Shown here: positions 33,396 through 41,982 of the stretch, one piece after another
How the letters are laid out: each line of letters begins with the position of its first letter
Position numbering within the stretch: the first letter of the stretch is position 1
DNA from: Afipia sp. 1NLS2
GTDB lineage: Bacteria > Pseudomonadota > Alphaproteobacteria > Rhizobiales > Xanthobacteraceae
Assembly: GCF_000178995.1 (NCBI RefSeq)
Contig: NZ_ADVZ01000001.1
Location: forward strand, 778,001-842,000
Reading direction: 5' to 3'
Length of the DNA stretch: 64,000 nucleotides
The notes under the pieces: generated by a model
Databases searched by the model: none
What the model saw: the letters and a program-made list of their open reading frames with translations, nothing else
What the model was told of the DNA's origin: nothing
Program-made: the position numbers and the translations under genes

Positions 33396-33911
33396 ATGTC
33401 GACTATCGATAACGATCAGGACATGAGCCCCGCCGCACTCTTCATGGAATCTGCAAGCGTTGAGTTAAAGAAGGCTAAGAACTTCATCTTGGAAAATCTC
33501 GAGCACTCCTTGAAGCTCGGCGGCGCGGTGGCCAAGGCCCCTTTCGAACACACGATCGATGTCGACGTTTGCAATCCCGACCACTCAGTCGCATTCAGAC
33601 TACCGCTTCACATTGCCATTGATAAGGCGGCCCTGATGTCGGAAATTCTGAATGCTTCTCTACGCAGCAAGCTCCGCCTCAAGGGTTTTCACGTAGTAGA
33701 TGGCGACTTCACTCAGCCACGGCTCGTCTTGCTTCTCGGCCGCCGCGTAGTCGGACAGCTGTACTGCTCGCATGACGGCGAGAGCCTGTGCCTCGAAATC
33801 AAGGCACGGCCGGATGCGCGGGACATGGGCAACGCCGTGTTAGCGCTCGGTCCGCTGAAGTTCAACGTGCATACGCCGCTCGGCTCGGCGTGGACCGACA
33901 TCGTCCACTGA
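33396..33911 (+). CDS. Unknown protein of the mobilization block
   Basis: 171 residues; AAGGAG lies 8 bases before the ATG. A short N-terminal helix region (SVELKKAKNFILENLEHSLKL) is followed by an alternating beta pattern (TIDVDVCNPDHSVAFRLPLHIA, GDFTQPRLVLLLGRRVVGQLYCS). No transmembrane segment or known motif. The 222 bases after its stop contain no further gene. Confidence 0.6.
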   Translation: MSTIDNDQDMSPAALFMESASVELKKAKNFILENLEHSLKLGGAVAKAPFEHTIDVDVCNPDHSVAFRLPLHIAIDKAALMSEILNASLRSKLRLKGFHVVDGDFTQPRLVLLLGRRVVGQLYCSHDGESLCLEIKARPDARDMGNAVLALGPLKFNVHTPLGSAWTDIVH

Positions 33912-34133
33912 TCGCGACCGTAGCGCAAAGTGCGAGGCATCGATGGTGATCAATTGCAACGCGCGGCGCAGCCTTGATCGACCGGAACCGCTGGGCGAGT
34001 GCCAGGTATTCAACCGCCACCTTGAGGGCTGATTGAAGGGACGTTCCAGCCGCCACCTCCAGCAATCCGAAAATATAGAGAGTTAGGCCAACGGCAACGA
34101 CGGCCGTCGCCGACAATCGAAGCGCAGGGACAC

Positions 34134-35315
34134 ATGAACAGCACCGACAACCTCAGCTACATGGAACTCAAGGACCGGCTCGAAAATCTGGAGCCGCCGA
34201 CCACCAGCGTGCTCATCCACGACCGGCGATTCACGACCGACGCCGGTCGCAGTGAGATCGAGGTCATCCGCACTGCTTTCGGTGACCGCCCCGTCGCAAC
34301 ATTCAATGTGCCAGTCGAGTGGCTACGAAAACTTTCTATATTCGTGCCGTCGGACCAGCTCGCCCGGTATAATAACGGGTTCCCGATCGTGATCCGCGGT
34401 GTCGAACTCGAAGATGTCGATATCCGGCAAAAACATGACCGCCATGACGGCGATTTGGTCAAGTCCGCCAAGCACGCGCTCGAGATTGAAACCTTTCGTA
34501 TCACCGGCCGCCAGACCGAGGTCGAATTGGCTCGAAACACCCGCCTGCGCACGCTGACCGAGAGCGAAGCGGAACATCGGGCGAAGCAGGCGGTGGGCGT
34601 GGCCGCTTATCGCGAGAAGGTCTCGCCTAAACTCCATATAATCGTACCCACGTTCGATACGATCATGAGCCTGATCAATGGTCTGATCGATCGGGGCCGT
34701 CGACTGGTAAAGGCCTTCTTCGGCATCCCCGCGCCCAAAGACCTGATCGCCGACGAGCAGGCCATCGTCAAAGCCATGATGCATGAGCGGGGAGCTGGCA
34801 TTCTCGAACATGTCGAGGAGGACAATATTAGCCGGGTGCGCGGGGCGGCCTGGAATCGAGAGCGTGCGGGCCTCTTTACCAAGGCCATGGAGACGTGGAC
34901 GAAGCGCGCAGCGATCGAAAAGCCCATCACCATCTCAAGCGGCGAAGATCTCACCAACGCCCTTGAGGAGCGGATGACGGCGACCGCGTTGATGAAAATC
35001 GCCGTTTCGGGCGATCTGCAACCCTCGGACATCCATAAGAACCTGTTGATCGAAGAGGACCGCTTCGCGATTGGGCGTTTGATCGGCCAACTATCGCGAG
35101 GAAGACAGATAGAAATCGATGCCCTGCAAGCGAAGATATTGCGGCACGCGATTATCAAGAGAGGCTTCGGTTGCCTCGAAACGCAATCTGACAGCATGAA
35201 CTTCCTGCTGGCCGACGCTGCTCTGACTTGTCGGGACATGACGGCCTGGATGAAGGCGCTCGACCACATCGTCTCGACTGGTCTTGCCGAAACAATTCAG
35301 CCCCAAACCAGGTAA
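34134..35315 (+). CDS. Unknown protein of the mobilization block, 393 residues
   Basis: Soluble protein with no recognisable domain. The N-terminal 200 residues are mixed (VLIHDRRFTTDAGRSEIEVI, ATFNVPVEWLRKL), with an amphipathic basic helix near 215-235 (IDRGRRLVKAFFGIPAPKDL). The C-terminal half is helical (MTATALMKIAVSGDLQP, RFAIGRLIGQLSRGRQIEIDALQAKILRHAIIKRG). It precedes the ParA-like gene by about 100 bases that carry the first copy of a repeated 13-mer. A role in DNA transfer is likely from position only. Confidence 0.65.
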   Translation: MNSTDNLSYMELKDRLENLEPPTTSVLIHDRRFTTDAGRSEIEVIRTAFGDRPVATFNVPVEWLRKLSIFVPSDQLARYNNGFPIVIRGVELEDVDIRQKHDRHDGDLVKSAKHALEIETFRITGRQTEVELARNTRLRTLTESEAEHRAKQAVGVAAYREKVSPKLHIIVPTFDTIMSLINGLIDRGRRLVKAFFGIPAPKDLIADEQAIVKAMMHERGAGILEHVEEDNISRVRGAAWNRERAGLFTKAMETWTKRAAIEKPITISSGEDLTNALEERMTATALMKIAVSGDLQPSDIHKNLLIEEDRFAIGRLIGQLSRGRQIEIDALQAKILRHAIIKRGFGCLETQSDSMNFLLADAALTCRDMTAWMKALDHIVSTGLAETIQPQTR

Positions 35316-35329
35316 ATTTCATTTTGGGC

Positions 35330-35355
35330 ATCTAATCCCAAACCCGGGGATCGGC
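35330..35355. repeat. Repeated motif ATCTAATCCCAAA, copy 1
   Basis: ATCTAATCCCAAA followed by CCCGGGGATC; the same 13 bases followed by ATCCGGGATCC occur at 38503-38529. Here TTTGGG just upstream and CCCAAA form a short hairpin. The copies lie upstream of the ParA-like gene and the relaxase gene, respectively. Confidence 0.55.
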
Positions 35356-35417
35356 GCCACCCCTACGATTCATCCCGTGGCCGCGCCGTAACGGCCGGCA
35401 GATTGGGAAGGATCGGT

Positions 35418-36248
35418 ATGAAGAAAAACAAAGCTGCCGCGATGAGTGGCGCCAGCCAGCTCATCATCATGGCGAACGACAAAGGCGGCCAAGGTAAGAC
35501 CTTGGCTTCGCTCGTCGTCGCCGATCATGCTCATCTGCACGATGCGCCGCTGGCCATCGCTCAGGTAGACGTCCAGCACCGCCTGGCTCGCACGGTGGGC
35601 CGTAATGTCCTGACGATACCAGCGGTACCACGCGAATCACGGCGCGATCCGACCGCCGACGCTCGCTCCTTCACGCCGCTTTACCACATGCTGGAGCGCG
35701 TAAGCGCTCGCAACGCGAACTGCTTGCTCGACATCGGCGCCAACCAGGTCGAGCGCTTCGCCAACTGGGCCGGGATCGTTGAGCTCGACGAAGATCTCGA
35801 AGCATGGCGCTTCGAGACCACGATCATGATCCCGTACGTGGCGGAAAGCGAGGGCATTCGTCAGGCCGCCATGACCGCAGACGCTTTGCTGCAGCGCTTT
35901 CCGCGCTCCAACTTGGTCTTTGTCCAGAATGAGCGCGACGGCGAATTTGCCCATCTGCATGAAGCCTCTGACGCCGCGTCGATTTACCGTAGATCGATCG
36001 AACCTCTATTGGACCGGGCTACATTGCTCCGTATGCCCGTCGTCGAGGCTGGCTCCTGGCGTCCGTTTGAAGCAGCGCACTGCCGCTTGATGGACGTACC
36101 TTTGATGCCCATCCGCAAGGTCATGGCGTTAACGGGCTTGCCGCACCCCGAAAGCAAGATTGCGAAGGGCGAAGTAGCCGCCTGGACGTCTGTCGTTTTC
36201 GGCGAACTCGACCGCGTTTTGAACTGGGCAACGACGGAGGCCAAGTGA
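35418..36248 (+). CDS. ParA/MinD-like P-loop ATPase of the transfer block
   Basis: 276 residues from ATG 35418 (GGGAAGGA upstream). It opens with LIIMANDKGGQGKTLASLVV, a deviant Walker A (KGGQGKT, residues 22-28), and continues with AIAQVDVQHRLARTVG and CLLDIGANQVERF. The usual Walker B/switch Asp-rich motif of ParA is modified (LLDIGANQ). Such ATPases in conjugative or mobilizable elements assist DNA transfer or segregation (TraL/MobD-type). It overlaps the next gene by one base (TGATG). Confidence 0.78.
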   Translation: MKKNKAAAMSGASQLIIMANDKGGQGKTLASLVVADHAHLHDAPLAIAQVDVQHRLARTVGRNVLTIPAVPRESRRDPTADARSFTPLYHMLERVSARNANCLLDIGANQVERFANWAGIVELDEDLEAWRFETTIMIPYVAESEGIRQAAMTADALLQRFPRSNLVFVQNERDGEFAHLHEASDAASIYRRSIEPLLDRATLLRMPVVEAGSWRPFEAAHCRLMDVPLMPIRKVMALTGLPHPESKIAKGEVAAWTSVVFGELDRVLNWATTEAK

Positions 36249-36625
36249 TGCCAGAACAACGCGATCTATTTGACCTTGCTGCAGCAGATGCTGTAGCAGC
36301 CCGTACCTCCGCACAGGCCGAACTCGCCAAAAATCTTGCCAATGAGATTTTGAAGGGTCCCGCGAAGTTCGACCCGAAACGCCTGAAGGCGCTCAGCCCC
36401 CAGGGCATCCTCGTTCTGCTCGCTGCGATTCGTCAGCACAAGGTCCGCGAAGCGGAACCTCCGCGCGAAACATCCGCCGGTAAGGTTGACGAGCGCATGA
36501 AATCCTTTTCGTGGCAGCACTTACGCAAGCCGGAGCCCAACCGCTGGCTCCGCAGCGTGGCCGCTGGCGTGGGCAGCGGCCTCCTTATCGTCGCGATCGG
36601 CCTTTCCGCCGCGGCATTCTCCTAA
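36248..36625 (+). CDS. Small membrane-anchored protein of the transfer block
   Basis: 125 residues from ATG 36248, overlapping the ParA-like stop. The soluble part is Ala/Lys-rich and helical (AQAELAKNLANEILKG, LSPQGILVLLAAIRQHK), and there is one C-terminal membrane helix (SVAAGVGSGLLIVAIGLSAAAF). A single-span protein just before the coupling protein gene might be a small accessory subunit of the coupling complex. No family recognised. Confidence 0.65.
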   Translation: MPEQRDLFDLAAADAVAARTSAQAELAKNLANEILKGPAKFDPKRLKALSPQGILVLLAAIRQHKVREAEPPRETSAGKVDERMKSFSWQHLRKPEPNRWLRSVAAGVGSGLLIVAIGLSAAAFS

Positions 36626-36647
36626 CCGACAAGCAGCGAGCATCATC

Positions 36648-38420
36648 ATGCCGGTCGTCAATCCGTTCCTCGAAACCAAACCCGTCGTGCCCGCCGTCTT
36701 GGGAGCGACGATTGCCGCCTTCCTCGTCTTGATCGTGGGGCTGGCGATCCTCTTTTCGACTGGTGCACCGTATGTGATCGCCGCCAACGGGACCGTTCCG
36801 CTCAATTTTCAGATGGTTGGTCGGATCGCTCTGGAGTTTCTCCGTGGCGATACGTGTGCAGCAGGCCTGACCAAAATCATTGGGCTTGACTGCCGTTTCC
36901 AGTATCTGGACCGTGTCTTTCAGGCGATTGCGGCGTCCAGGTCAGCGTCGATCCCCACCGTCACTCTGCTATTAGCAATTGCAGTGTCGTGGGGAACGAC
37001 GGCGTACATGATGTACGCGGCAGCATCGAAGTGCGAGCGATTCGTCACGCTGCGCGGATGGCGACTGCTGTTCGATGGCGAGGGCCGCGCGTCCTTGCGG
37101 GGAGTGATCGCGCGAACCGGACCAATCCTCAAGCGCGGCTTGTGGCTGCTGCCCCACGTCCAACTGACGAGCGAGTGCGAAGGGTACAATATCCTCGCCC
37201 TCGGGACCCAAGGCAGCGCCAAGACATCAACGCTGCGCGGTCTGGTCGAGCAGTGCGAGGCCAGAGGCGACCAGATGTTTATCCACGAGGTCAAGGGCGA
37301 CTTCACCGCGGGGCTTCCGATCAACCCGTTCATTCTGGTTGCGCCGCATGATCGACGATCCGCTGCCTACGACATTGCCCGTGACATCAGAAACGAGAAA
37401 CATGCGCGTGAATTCGCGACGCACGCGGTTCAAAAATCCGACCACGATTCGATGTGGGGCGACGCCGCCCGCGCCGCGTGGGCGGATCTGGTCATGACGC
37501 TGCACGCGGAGAATCCCGGCGACTGGAGTTGGGATGATCTCGCCTCGGTTCTGCTGTCCCCGGGTGAGACCATCAAGGCAACGTTGGACGCCGCCGGCAA
37601 GAACAGCGCCAGCCGCCTGATCTTTGGCAGCGACAACCCCGAGGATAACCGCACCACGATGTCAATTCTCGTGACCATGTGGGTGGCTGCGTTGACGACC
37701 GTCCTGCCTCTCGCCGAGGCGTGGCGTGACGTGCCGGTTAAGCGGCGCTTCTCCCTACGGCAGTGGCTGGATGAGCCGACGGCATATCCGCGTGTTATCG
37801 TGCTGCAGAAGTCGAGTGAGTATCCGGAGTTGTCGGGCGCAATCGGCGGCTTTCTGATCGATCGCCTGATCGCTCTCGCACTGCGTCCCGGCCGTCAGCG
37901 CAATCCGACGCGCAAGCTGGTGTTCTGCCTGGACGAGTTGCCCGAGTGCGGCAACGGCCACATCCAGGGCCTTCCAAGGCTTCTAAATACCGGGCGCGAG
38001 TTCGGCATCGTGACGCTGGCGGGAATCCAGGAGATCTCTCACCTGGTCGAAATTTACGGCGAGAACCTGGCCAGCGTTCTCCTCGGCCGATTCAGGATCA
38101 AGCTGATCCACCAGCTCAACGCCGGCGATTCGGCAGAACGGATCAGCGCGTTGCTTGGCGAGCGCCGCATCGAATATCCTGGCGCGCCTGTACGCGACCA
38201 GATTACCGGCCGCTGGGTTCGCGAGACCGTCCGCGAAACGGCGCCGGTCTGCCCGGCCGACCGCCTCGAAAGTGATCTCGGCGTGACGAAGAAGGGCCTC
38301 CACAAAACAGCGCGGATACTGGTGATGGGATTGGGCAATCCCGCGATTGTAGACGTGCCTCTGACCGTGTGGCGCGATCGTCGTCCCGGCCATGTCCCGG
38401 CAGCTTGGACCGGCGAATAG
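36648..38420 (+). CDS. Type IV coupling protein (VirD4/TraD-like)
   Basis: 590 residues. Two N-terminal membrane segments (VPAVLGATIAAFLVLIVGLAIL and SIPTVTLLLAIAVSWGTTAYMMY), then a RecA-like ATPase with Walker A GTQGSAKT (residues 186-193), IHEVKGDF, Walker B LVFCLDELPE (Asp429-Glu430) and LNTGREFGIVTLAGIQEISHL. The C-terminal TraM-recognition-like region has RFRIKLIHQLNAGDSAERISALLG. It should dock the relaxosome to a conjugation channel. No mating-pair formation genes are present, so the element probably borrows another system's T4SS. A clear terminator follows. Confidence 0.9.
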   Translation: MPVVNPFLETKPVVPAVLGATIAAFLVLIVGLAILFSTGAPYVIAANGTVPLNFQMVGRIALEFLRGDTCAAGLTKIIGLDCRFQYLDRVFQAIAASRSASIPTVTLLLAIAVSWGTTAYMMYAAASKCERFVTLRGWRLLFDGEGRASLRGVIARTGPILKRGLWLLPHVQLTSECEGYNILALGTQGSAKTSTLRGLVEQCEARGDQMFIHEVKGDFTAGLPINPFILVAPHDRRSAAYDIARDIRNEKHAREFATHAVQKSDHDSMWGDAARAAWADLVMTLHAENPGDWSWDDLASVLLSPGETIKATLDAAGKNSASRLIFGSDNPEDNRTTMSILVTMWVAALTTVLPLAEAWRDVPVKRRFSLRQWLDEPTAYPRVIVLQKSSEYPELSGAIGGFLIDRLIALALRPGRQRNPTRKLVFCLDELPECGNGHIQGLPRLLNTGREFGIVTLAGIQEISHLVEIYGENLASVLLGRFRIKLIHQLNAGDSAERISALLGERRIEYPGAPVRDQITGRWVRETVRETAPVCPADRLESDLGVTKKGLHKTARILVMGLGNPAIVDVPLTVWRDRRPGHVPAAWTGE

Positions 38421-38448
38421 GGCACCCGATCCGACATGATACTTAGCG

Positions 38449-38482
38449 AAGCGGCCGCCGTTCTCGCGGCCGCTTTTCTTTC
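38449..38482 (+). terminator. Intrinsic terminator after the coupling protein gene
   Basis: AAGCGGCCGC (38449-38458) and GCGGCCGCTT (38466-38475) make a perfect 10-bp stem with a 7-base loop, followed by TTCTTTC. It separates the coupling protein operon from the relaxase operon. Confidence 0.85.
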
Positions 38483-38502
38483 AGAAATCTTTCCGATAAC
38501 CG

Positions 38503-38529
38503 ATCTAATCCCAAAATCCGGGATCCGGC
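38503..38529. repeat. Repeated motif ATCTAATCCCAAA, copy 2
   Basis: Identical to 35330-35342 over 13 bases and similar beyond (ATCCGGGATCC). It lies 37 bases upstream of the relaxase start, within the region where an origin of transfer would be expected, and contains the short inverted pair ATCCC / GGGAT. Confidence 0.55.
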
Positions 38530-38545
38530 CACGCGCTAATTGAAC

Positions 38546-38561
38546 AGCCTCCTCGGAGGCT
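38546..38561 (+). promoter_or_regulatory. Hairpin that includes the relaxase ribosome-binding site
   Basis: AGCCTC-CTCG-GAGGCT folds into a 6-bp stem with a tetraloop. GGAGG (38555-38559), the Shine-Dalgarno of the relaxase GTG at 38566, is inside the stem, so folding would limit translation initiation. Confidence 0.55.
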
Positions 38562-38565
38562 CTTC

Positions 38566-41271
38566 GTGGTCGCAACTTTCGCTATCATTCATCGTCCCGC
38601 CTACTACACGTCCCAACCATCGGCCTATTATACGGCCGACAAGGAAGCTGCGGGTGTGTGGCTGCGCGGCAACGAGCGGTTGGGGATCGTTCAGGGATCA
38701 GCGGTCCGTCCTCGCGATTTCGATCTTCTGTGCGAGGGCTGCGACACGACCGGCAAGAAGCTGGTTAAAACGCCACTGTTCAAGCGCAGGGTATTGGGCG
38801 TCGACATCACCCTGTCATCGCCCAAAGCTGTATCGGTCCTCTATGCCGCCGGCGATGACGCGTTGCGGGAAGAAATCGCCAGCGCCGAGCGCGCTTCGGT
38901 CGAAGCCACTCTTCGGATCATCGAGCAGGAAATTCCGCTGGCGCGGCGCGGAAAAGATGGCGTCCGGCGCGAGCATGCGAAATTTGTCGCCGCGGTCTTC
39001 ACCCACTCCGAGGCGCGTCCGGAGACCCACGCGGATGGCAGTGTTCTTGCCTCAGTGCAGCGCCATCATCACGTATGCCTCCCATCGATTGTGGAGCGCC
39101 TTTCTGACTCTACATTTGGCGCATTAGACACAGCCGGCGGCATCCGATCAGGCAAAAAACTCCTCGGCTCAATCTTTCGGTTGCAACTCGCCACCGAACT
39201 GGAGCAGCGAGGTTTTGCAATTGAGCGCGCCGACGACGGTTGGCGCTGGAGCATAGCTGGCGTTCCCGACAAGGTCGCAAAATTCTTCTCCGCGCGCAGG
39301 TCGGCTATCGAAGCCGAATTGGCCAAGGCCGGCCTGACCTCGGGCGAAGCGCCGTCCGCTGCCGCTGCTATCACCCGAAAGAACCGCCGGACCAAAGATA
39401 CGGTGCATGCCATTGATCGTATTGCCGGCTGGCAGGAGGCCATCAAGGACCTCGGCTTCGATTCTAGCGCGATCGTCGAAGCGGCCCGCGAAGCTGGCCG
39501 CGAGGCAGCAGCGACTCGCGATCCCGCGACCCTGAACACGCTCATTCGTGAGCGAACGGCACTCCTTCCGGCCTCCCTCACCGAGTTTGAGGCAACGTTC
39601 GAGCGGCGACATCTCCTTGAGGCCGCGTGCAACGCGCTCGTGGGCACCGGCGTATCGGTCGAACAGGCCGTCAAGGAAGCCGACGCCCTCATCCAGAGTC
39701 GTGCCATCGTCGAGCTCGGCACGACGCGTGATGGCGTCGTCCTGTCCACCCCCGAAATGGTCGCGATCGAACGGCGGCTTGTCGAAACCGCGGTCAACCT
39801 CGCGCAGGCGCGCTTAGCTGTTCCCGACCCCGGTCTGGTGCGACGTCTCTGCCAAGAGAACGGTCTGTCGCGGGAGCAGACGGAAGTCGCGCTCGCGGCA
39901 ACGTCGGGTGCCCGACTGGTGAACGTTCTCGCGCCGGCGGGCACCGGCAAGTCCAAACTCCTCGGCGTGATCGCGCGCAGCTTCGAAGTTGCCGGATATT
40001 CGCCCGCAGTGAGCGGCTCTCCGGCCGCTAGTGACCGAGCCGGCACCGCTTTGCCGGGCGCCTCCGTTGTGGGCGCCTCCGTGGCCTGGAGGGCTGCGCT
40101 CGACTTGGGACAGTCCATCAACGTTCCATCGTCCGCGATCGATGCGCTACTGAACCGTCTGGATTCCCGTGTTGCCGAGGGAAAGCCGTTATTCGAAGGC
40201 AGGACGGTTCTGCTGATCGACGAAAGCGGCCTGCAGTCAAGCCCTCAGCTCGCGCGGATTCTCGATCATATCAGCCGGGACAATAGTCGCAGCCTGTTAG
40301 TGGTGGTCGGCGACGAGCGGCAGGTAAGGCCGATAGGTCCAGGCCACGCGATTCGGCTCGTGCGAGAAGCTATTGGAGCTGCCACGCTCAGCCAGATTTA
40401 CCGGCAGCGCGAGGCCTGGGCGCGCGAGGCCCCGCAAGCGTTCGCGCGCGGTGATGCCGAGGCTGCCTTGAAGGCGTTCGATGAGCATGGCCTCATTGAA
40501 TTTCACGACGGACTCAAACCCACGGTCGATGCGCTGGCGGATGCCTGGCAACAAGCCCGCCTAAGCCGTCCGAGCGAACAAATCACCGTTCTCACCAAAT
40601 CCAACGCTGAAGCCCGCGCTGTTGCCGCAGTGCTTCGCAACAGACTCAAACGCGAGGGCATCGTTGGAACTCGCGAGGTACTACTTCCGGCGGTCGATGC
40701 CTCCGGGAATCCTCACACGCTCCCGGTAGCGGCGGGAGATACGCTGGTCGCACTTCGCCGCGTCGATCGGATCGGCGTGGTCAATGGTACGCCGCTTGTG
40801 GTCGAGCGTGTCAAGGTCGCGCGCCTCACCAAGAAAGTCACGATCACCGCACGGCGCGGCGACGAAATCATCCAGTTCACACCGGAGGATATCGCGGACG
40901 GCAAGGGACGCGTTCGCCTCGCCAACGGTCTCGTCTCCACGATCTTTCGGGCTCAAGGTGCCACCGTCGATCAAGCTTTTGTCTTGCTCAATGAAAAATT
41001 CGATAGACACGATTCTTACGTCAGTGCCTCAAGAGCCAGAGGCGACACGCGATTTTTCTGCTCGAGGTCGCTCGACTCGTCAATTCGTGCCTCCAGTGGC
41101 GACTTTCACAGCGAAATAGACGACGCGCAACGCCTCGACCATCTGGCGCAGCGGTTGTCGCGCGAGCGCGTCAAGACCACGACACTTGACCTGATTGACG
41201 TCTCCGAATTTGCCAAGGCGCATATCAAGCGCGAGCGCAATCGCCAGAAAGAGCTCGGGCATGAGTTCTAG
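38566..41271 (+). CDS. MOBF (TrwC/TraA-type) conjugative relaxase-helicase
   Basis: 901 residues, GTG start. N-terminal relaxase domain: paired Tyr at 13-14 and 21-22 (PAYYTSQPSAYYTADK), KRRVLGVDITLSSPKAVSVLYA, and the metal-binding histidines in SVQRHHHVCLP, equivalent to the HxHxHH motif. The C-terminal RecD-like helicase has Walker A APAGTGKSKLL, RTVLLIDESGLQSSPQ, VVVGDERQVRPIGPG and SQIYRQREAW. It should nick oriT, bind the 5' end of the transferred strand and unwind it. The downstream small gene overlaps its stop. Confidence 0.9.
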   Translation: MVATFAIIHRPAYYTSQPSAYYTADKEAAGVWLRGNERLGIVQGSAVRPRDFDLLCEGCDTTGKKLVKTPLFKRRVLGVDITLSSPKAVSVLYAAGDDALREEIASAERASVEATLRIIEQEIPLARRGKDGVRREHAKFVAAVFTHSEARPETHADGSVLASVQRHHHVCLPSIVERLSDSTFGALDTAGGIRSGKKLLGSIFRLQLATELEQRGFAIERADDGWRWSIAGVPDKVAKFFSARRSAIEAELAKAGLTSGEAPSAAAAITRKNRRTKDTVHAIDRIAGWQEAIKDLGFDSSAIVEAAREAGREAAATRDPATLNTLIRERTALLPASLTEFEATFERRHLLEAACNALVGTGVSVEQAVKEADALIQSRAIVELGTTRDGVVLSTPEMVAIERRLVETAVNLAQARLAVPDPGLVRRLCQENGLSREQTEVALAATSGARLVNVLAPAGTGKSKLLGVIARSFEVAGYSPAVSGSPAASDRAGTALPGASVVGASVAWRAALDLGQSINVPSSAIDALLNRLDSRVAEGKPLFEGRTVLLIDESGLQSSPQLARILDHISRDNSRSLLVVVGDERQVRPIGPGHAIRLVREAIGAATLSQIYRQREAWAREAPQAFARGDAEAALKAFDEHGLIEFHDGLKPTVDALADAWQQARLSRPSEQITVLTKSNAEARAVAAVLRNRLKREGIVGTREVLLPAVDASGNPHTLPVAAGDTLVALRRVDRIGVVNGTPLVVERVKVARLTKKVTITARRGDEIIQFTPEDIADGKGRVRLANGLVSTIFRAQGATVDQAFVLLNEKFDRHDSYVSASRARGDTRFFCSRSLDSSIRASSGDFHSEIDDAQRLDHLAQRLSRERVKTTTLDLIDVSEFAKAHIKRERNRQKELGHEF

Positions 41272-41473
41272 GCAATTGAAGTCCAAGCTTCGGCCCATCG
41301 ATCCGGAGTTCTGGACGGTCGAGAACGAGCTGCCTGATCCGTTTCCCTTCTCAACGGCCGAACTGGATGCGATCGAGCGATATTTTGGCGGTGTGCTCGA
41401 CGCCGTCTTCGACTCCAAACCCCGCGCACTACCAGTGGCAACCACCGCATCTCAGAAAGGAAAGAAGCGATGA
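41261..41473 (+). CDS. Small unknown protein downstream of the relaxase
   Basis: 70 residues from ATG 41261, overlapping the relaxase stop by 11 bases and the next gene by 4. The core is acidic and aromatic (IDPEFWTVENELPDPFPFSTAELDAIERYFGG); the tail is basic (TASQKGKKR). It is too short for function assignment; overlap suggests translational coupling with the relaxase. Confidence 0.65.
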   Translation: MSSRQLKSKLRPIDPEFWTVENELPDPFPFSTAELDAIERYFGGVLDAVFDSKPRALPVATTASQKGKKR

Positions 41474-41904
41474 CGACCCAACCGTTCTACGAACCCCGTA
41501 TCCTGGAAATGCCCTTGGAAAAGTATGCTGAAATCGCCATCGACGGCGGCCTCTGGTTTGTCGGCGAACTGTTGGCGCAGGGCTGCCTAACAAAGCATGG
41601 ATTTGTCCCAGATCCCCGCTACGTCTACAAGCCCCGGCATCAGGAGACCGCTATGATCCAGCTTCGCCGAGTGAGCGAGGAGCTGCGTCACCGGGTCTTC
41701 ATCTCAGGGTTTTTAACGTTGCCGGACAATGGTGCGCAGGGCACCTTTCAACGCCTGCTCGTGACCCATACCGAAATGCTGTACGAAACGTTCCGCCTTG
41801 AATGGGAGATCCGAACGCGCCGGATGATCGATGTCAGCCCTCGGCACCTGCTCCAAGCCAATGTTACAACGCAGATGCTTCACAAGCTCATTCTTGATCG
41901 CTAG
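41470..41904 (+). CDS. Unknown protein downstream of the relaxase
   Basis: 144 residues, starting with an ATGA overlap. Soluble alpha-rich sequence (MPLEKYAEIAIDGGLWFVGELL, ETAMIQLRRVSEELRHRVFISGFL, RLEWEIRTRRMIDV). No family recognised. It ends the relaxase operon; the serine recombinase gene follows after 78 bases. Confidence 0.65.
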   Translation: MTTQPFYEPRILEMPLEKYAEIAIDGGLWFVGELLAQGCLTKHGFVPDPRYVYKPRHQETAMIQLRRVSEELRHRVFISGFLTLPDNGAQGTFQRLLVTHTEMLYETFRLEWEIRTRRMIDVSPRHLLQANVTTQMLHKLILDR

Positions 41905-41982
41905 ACTCACTTTGCTACTAGGACTACGGCTATTTTGCTGTGTTTGAACCAACGTGCGATTGCTCGTTTAACTGAGGGAAGA

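Noticed and set aside
39069-40121. A 350-codon minus-strand frame inside the relaxase gene
   Set aside because: Low-complexity Ser/Ala/Arg composition; the relaxase-helicase motifs run through the other strand.
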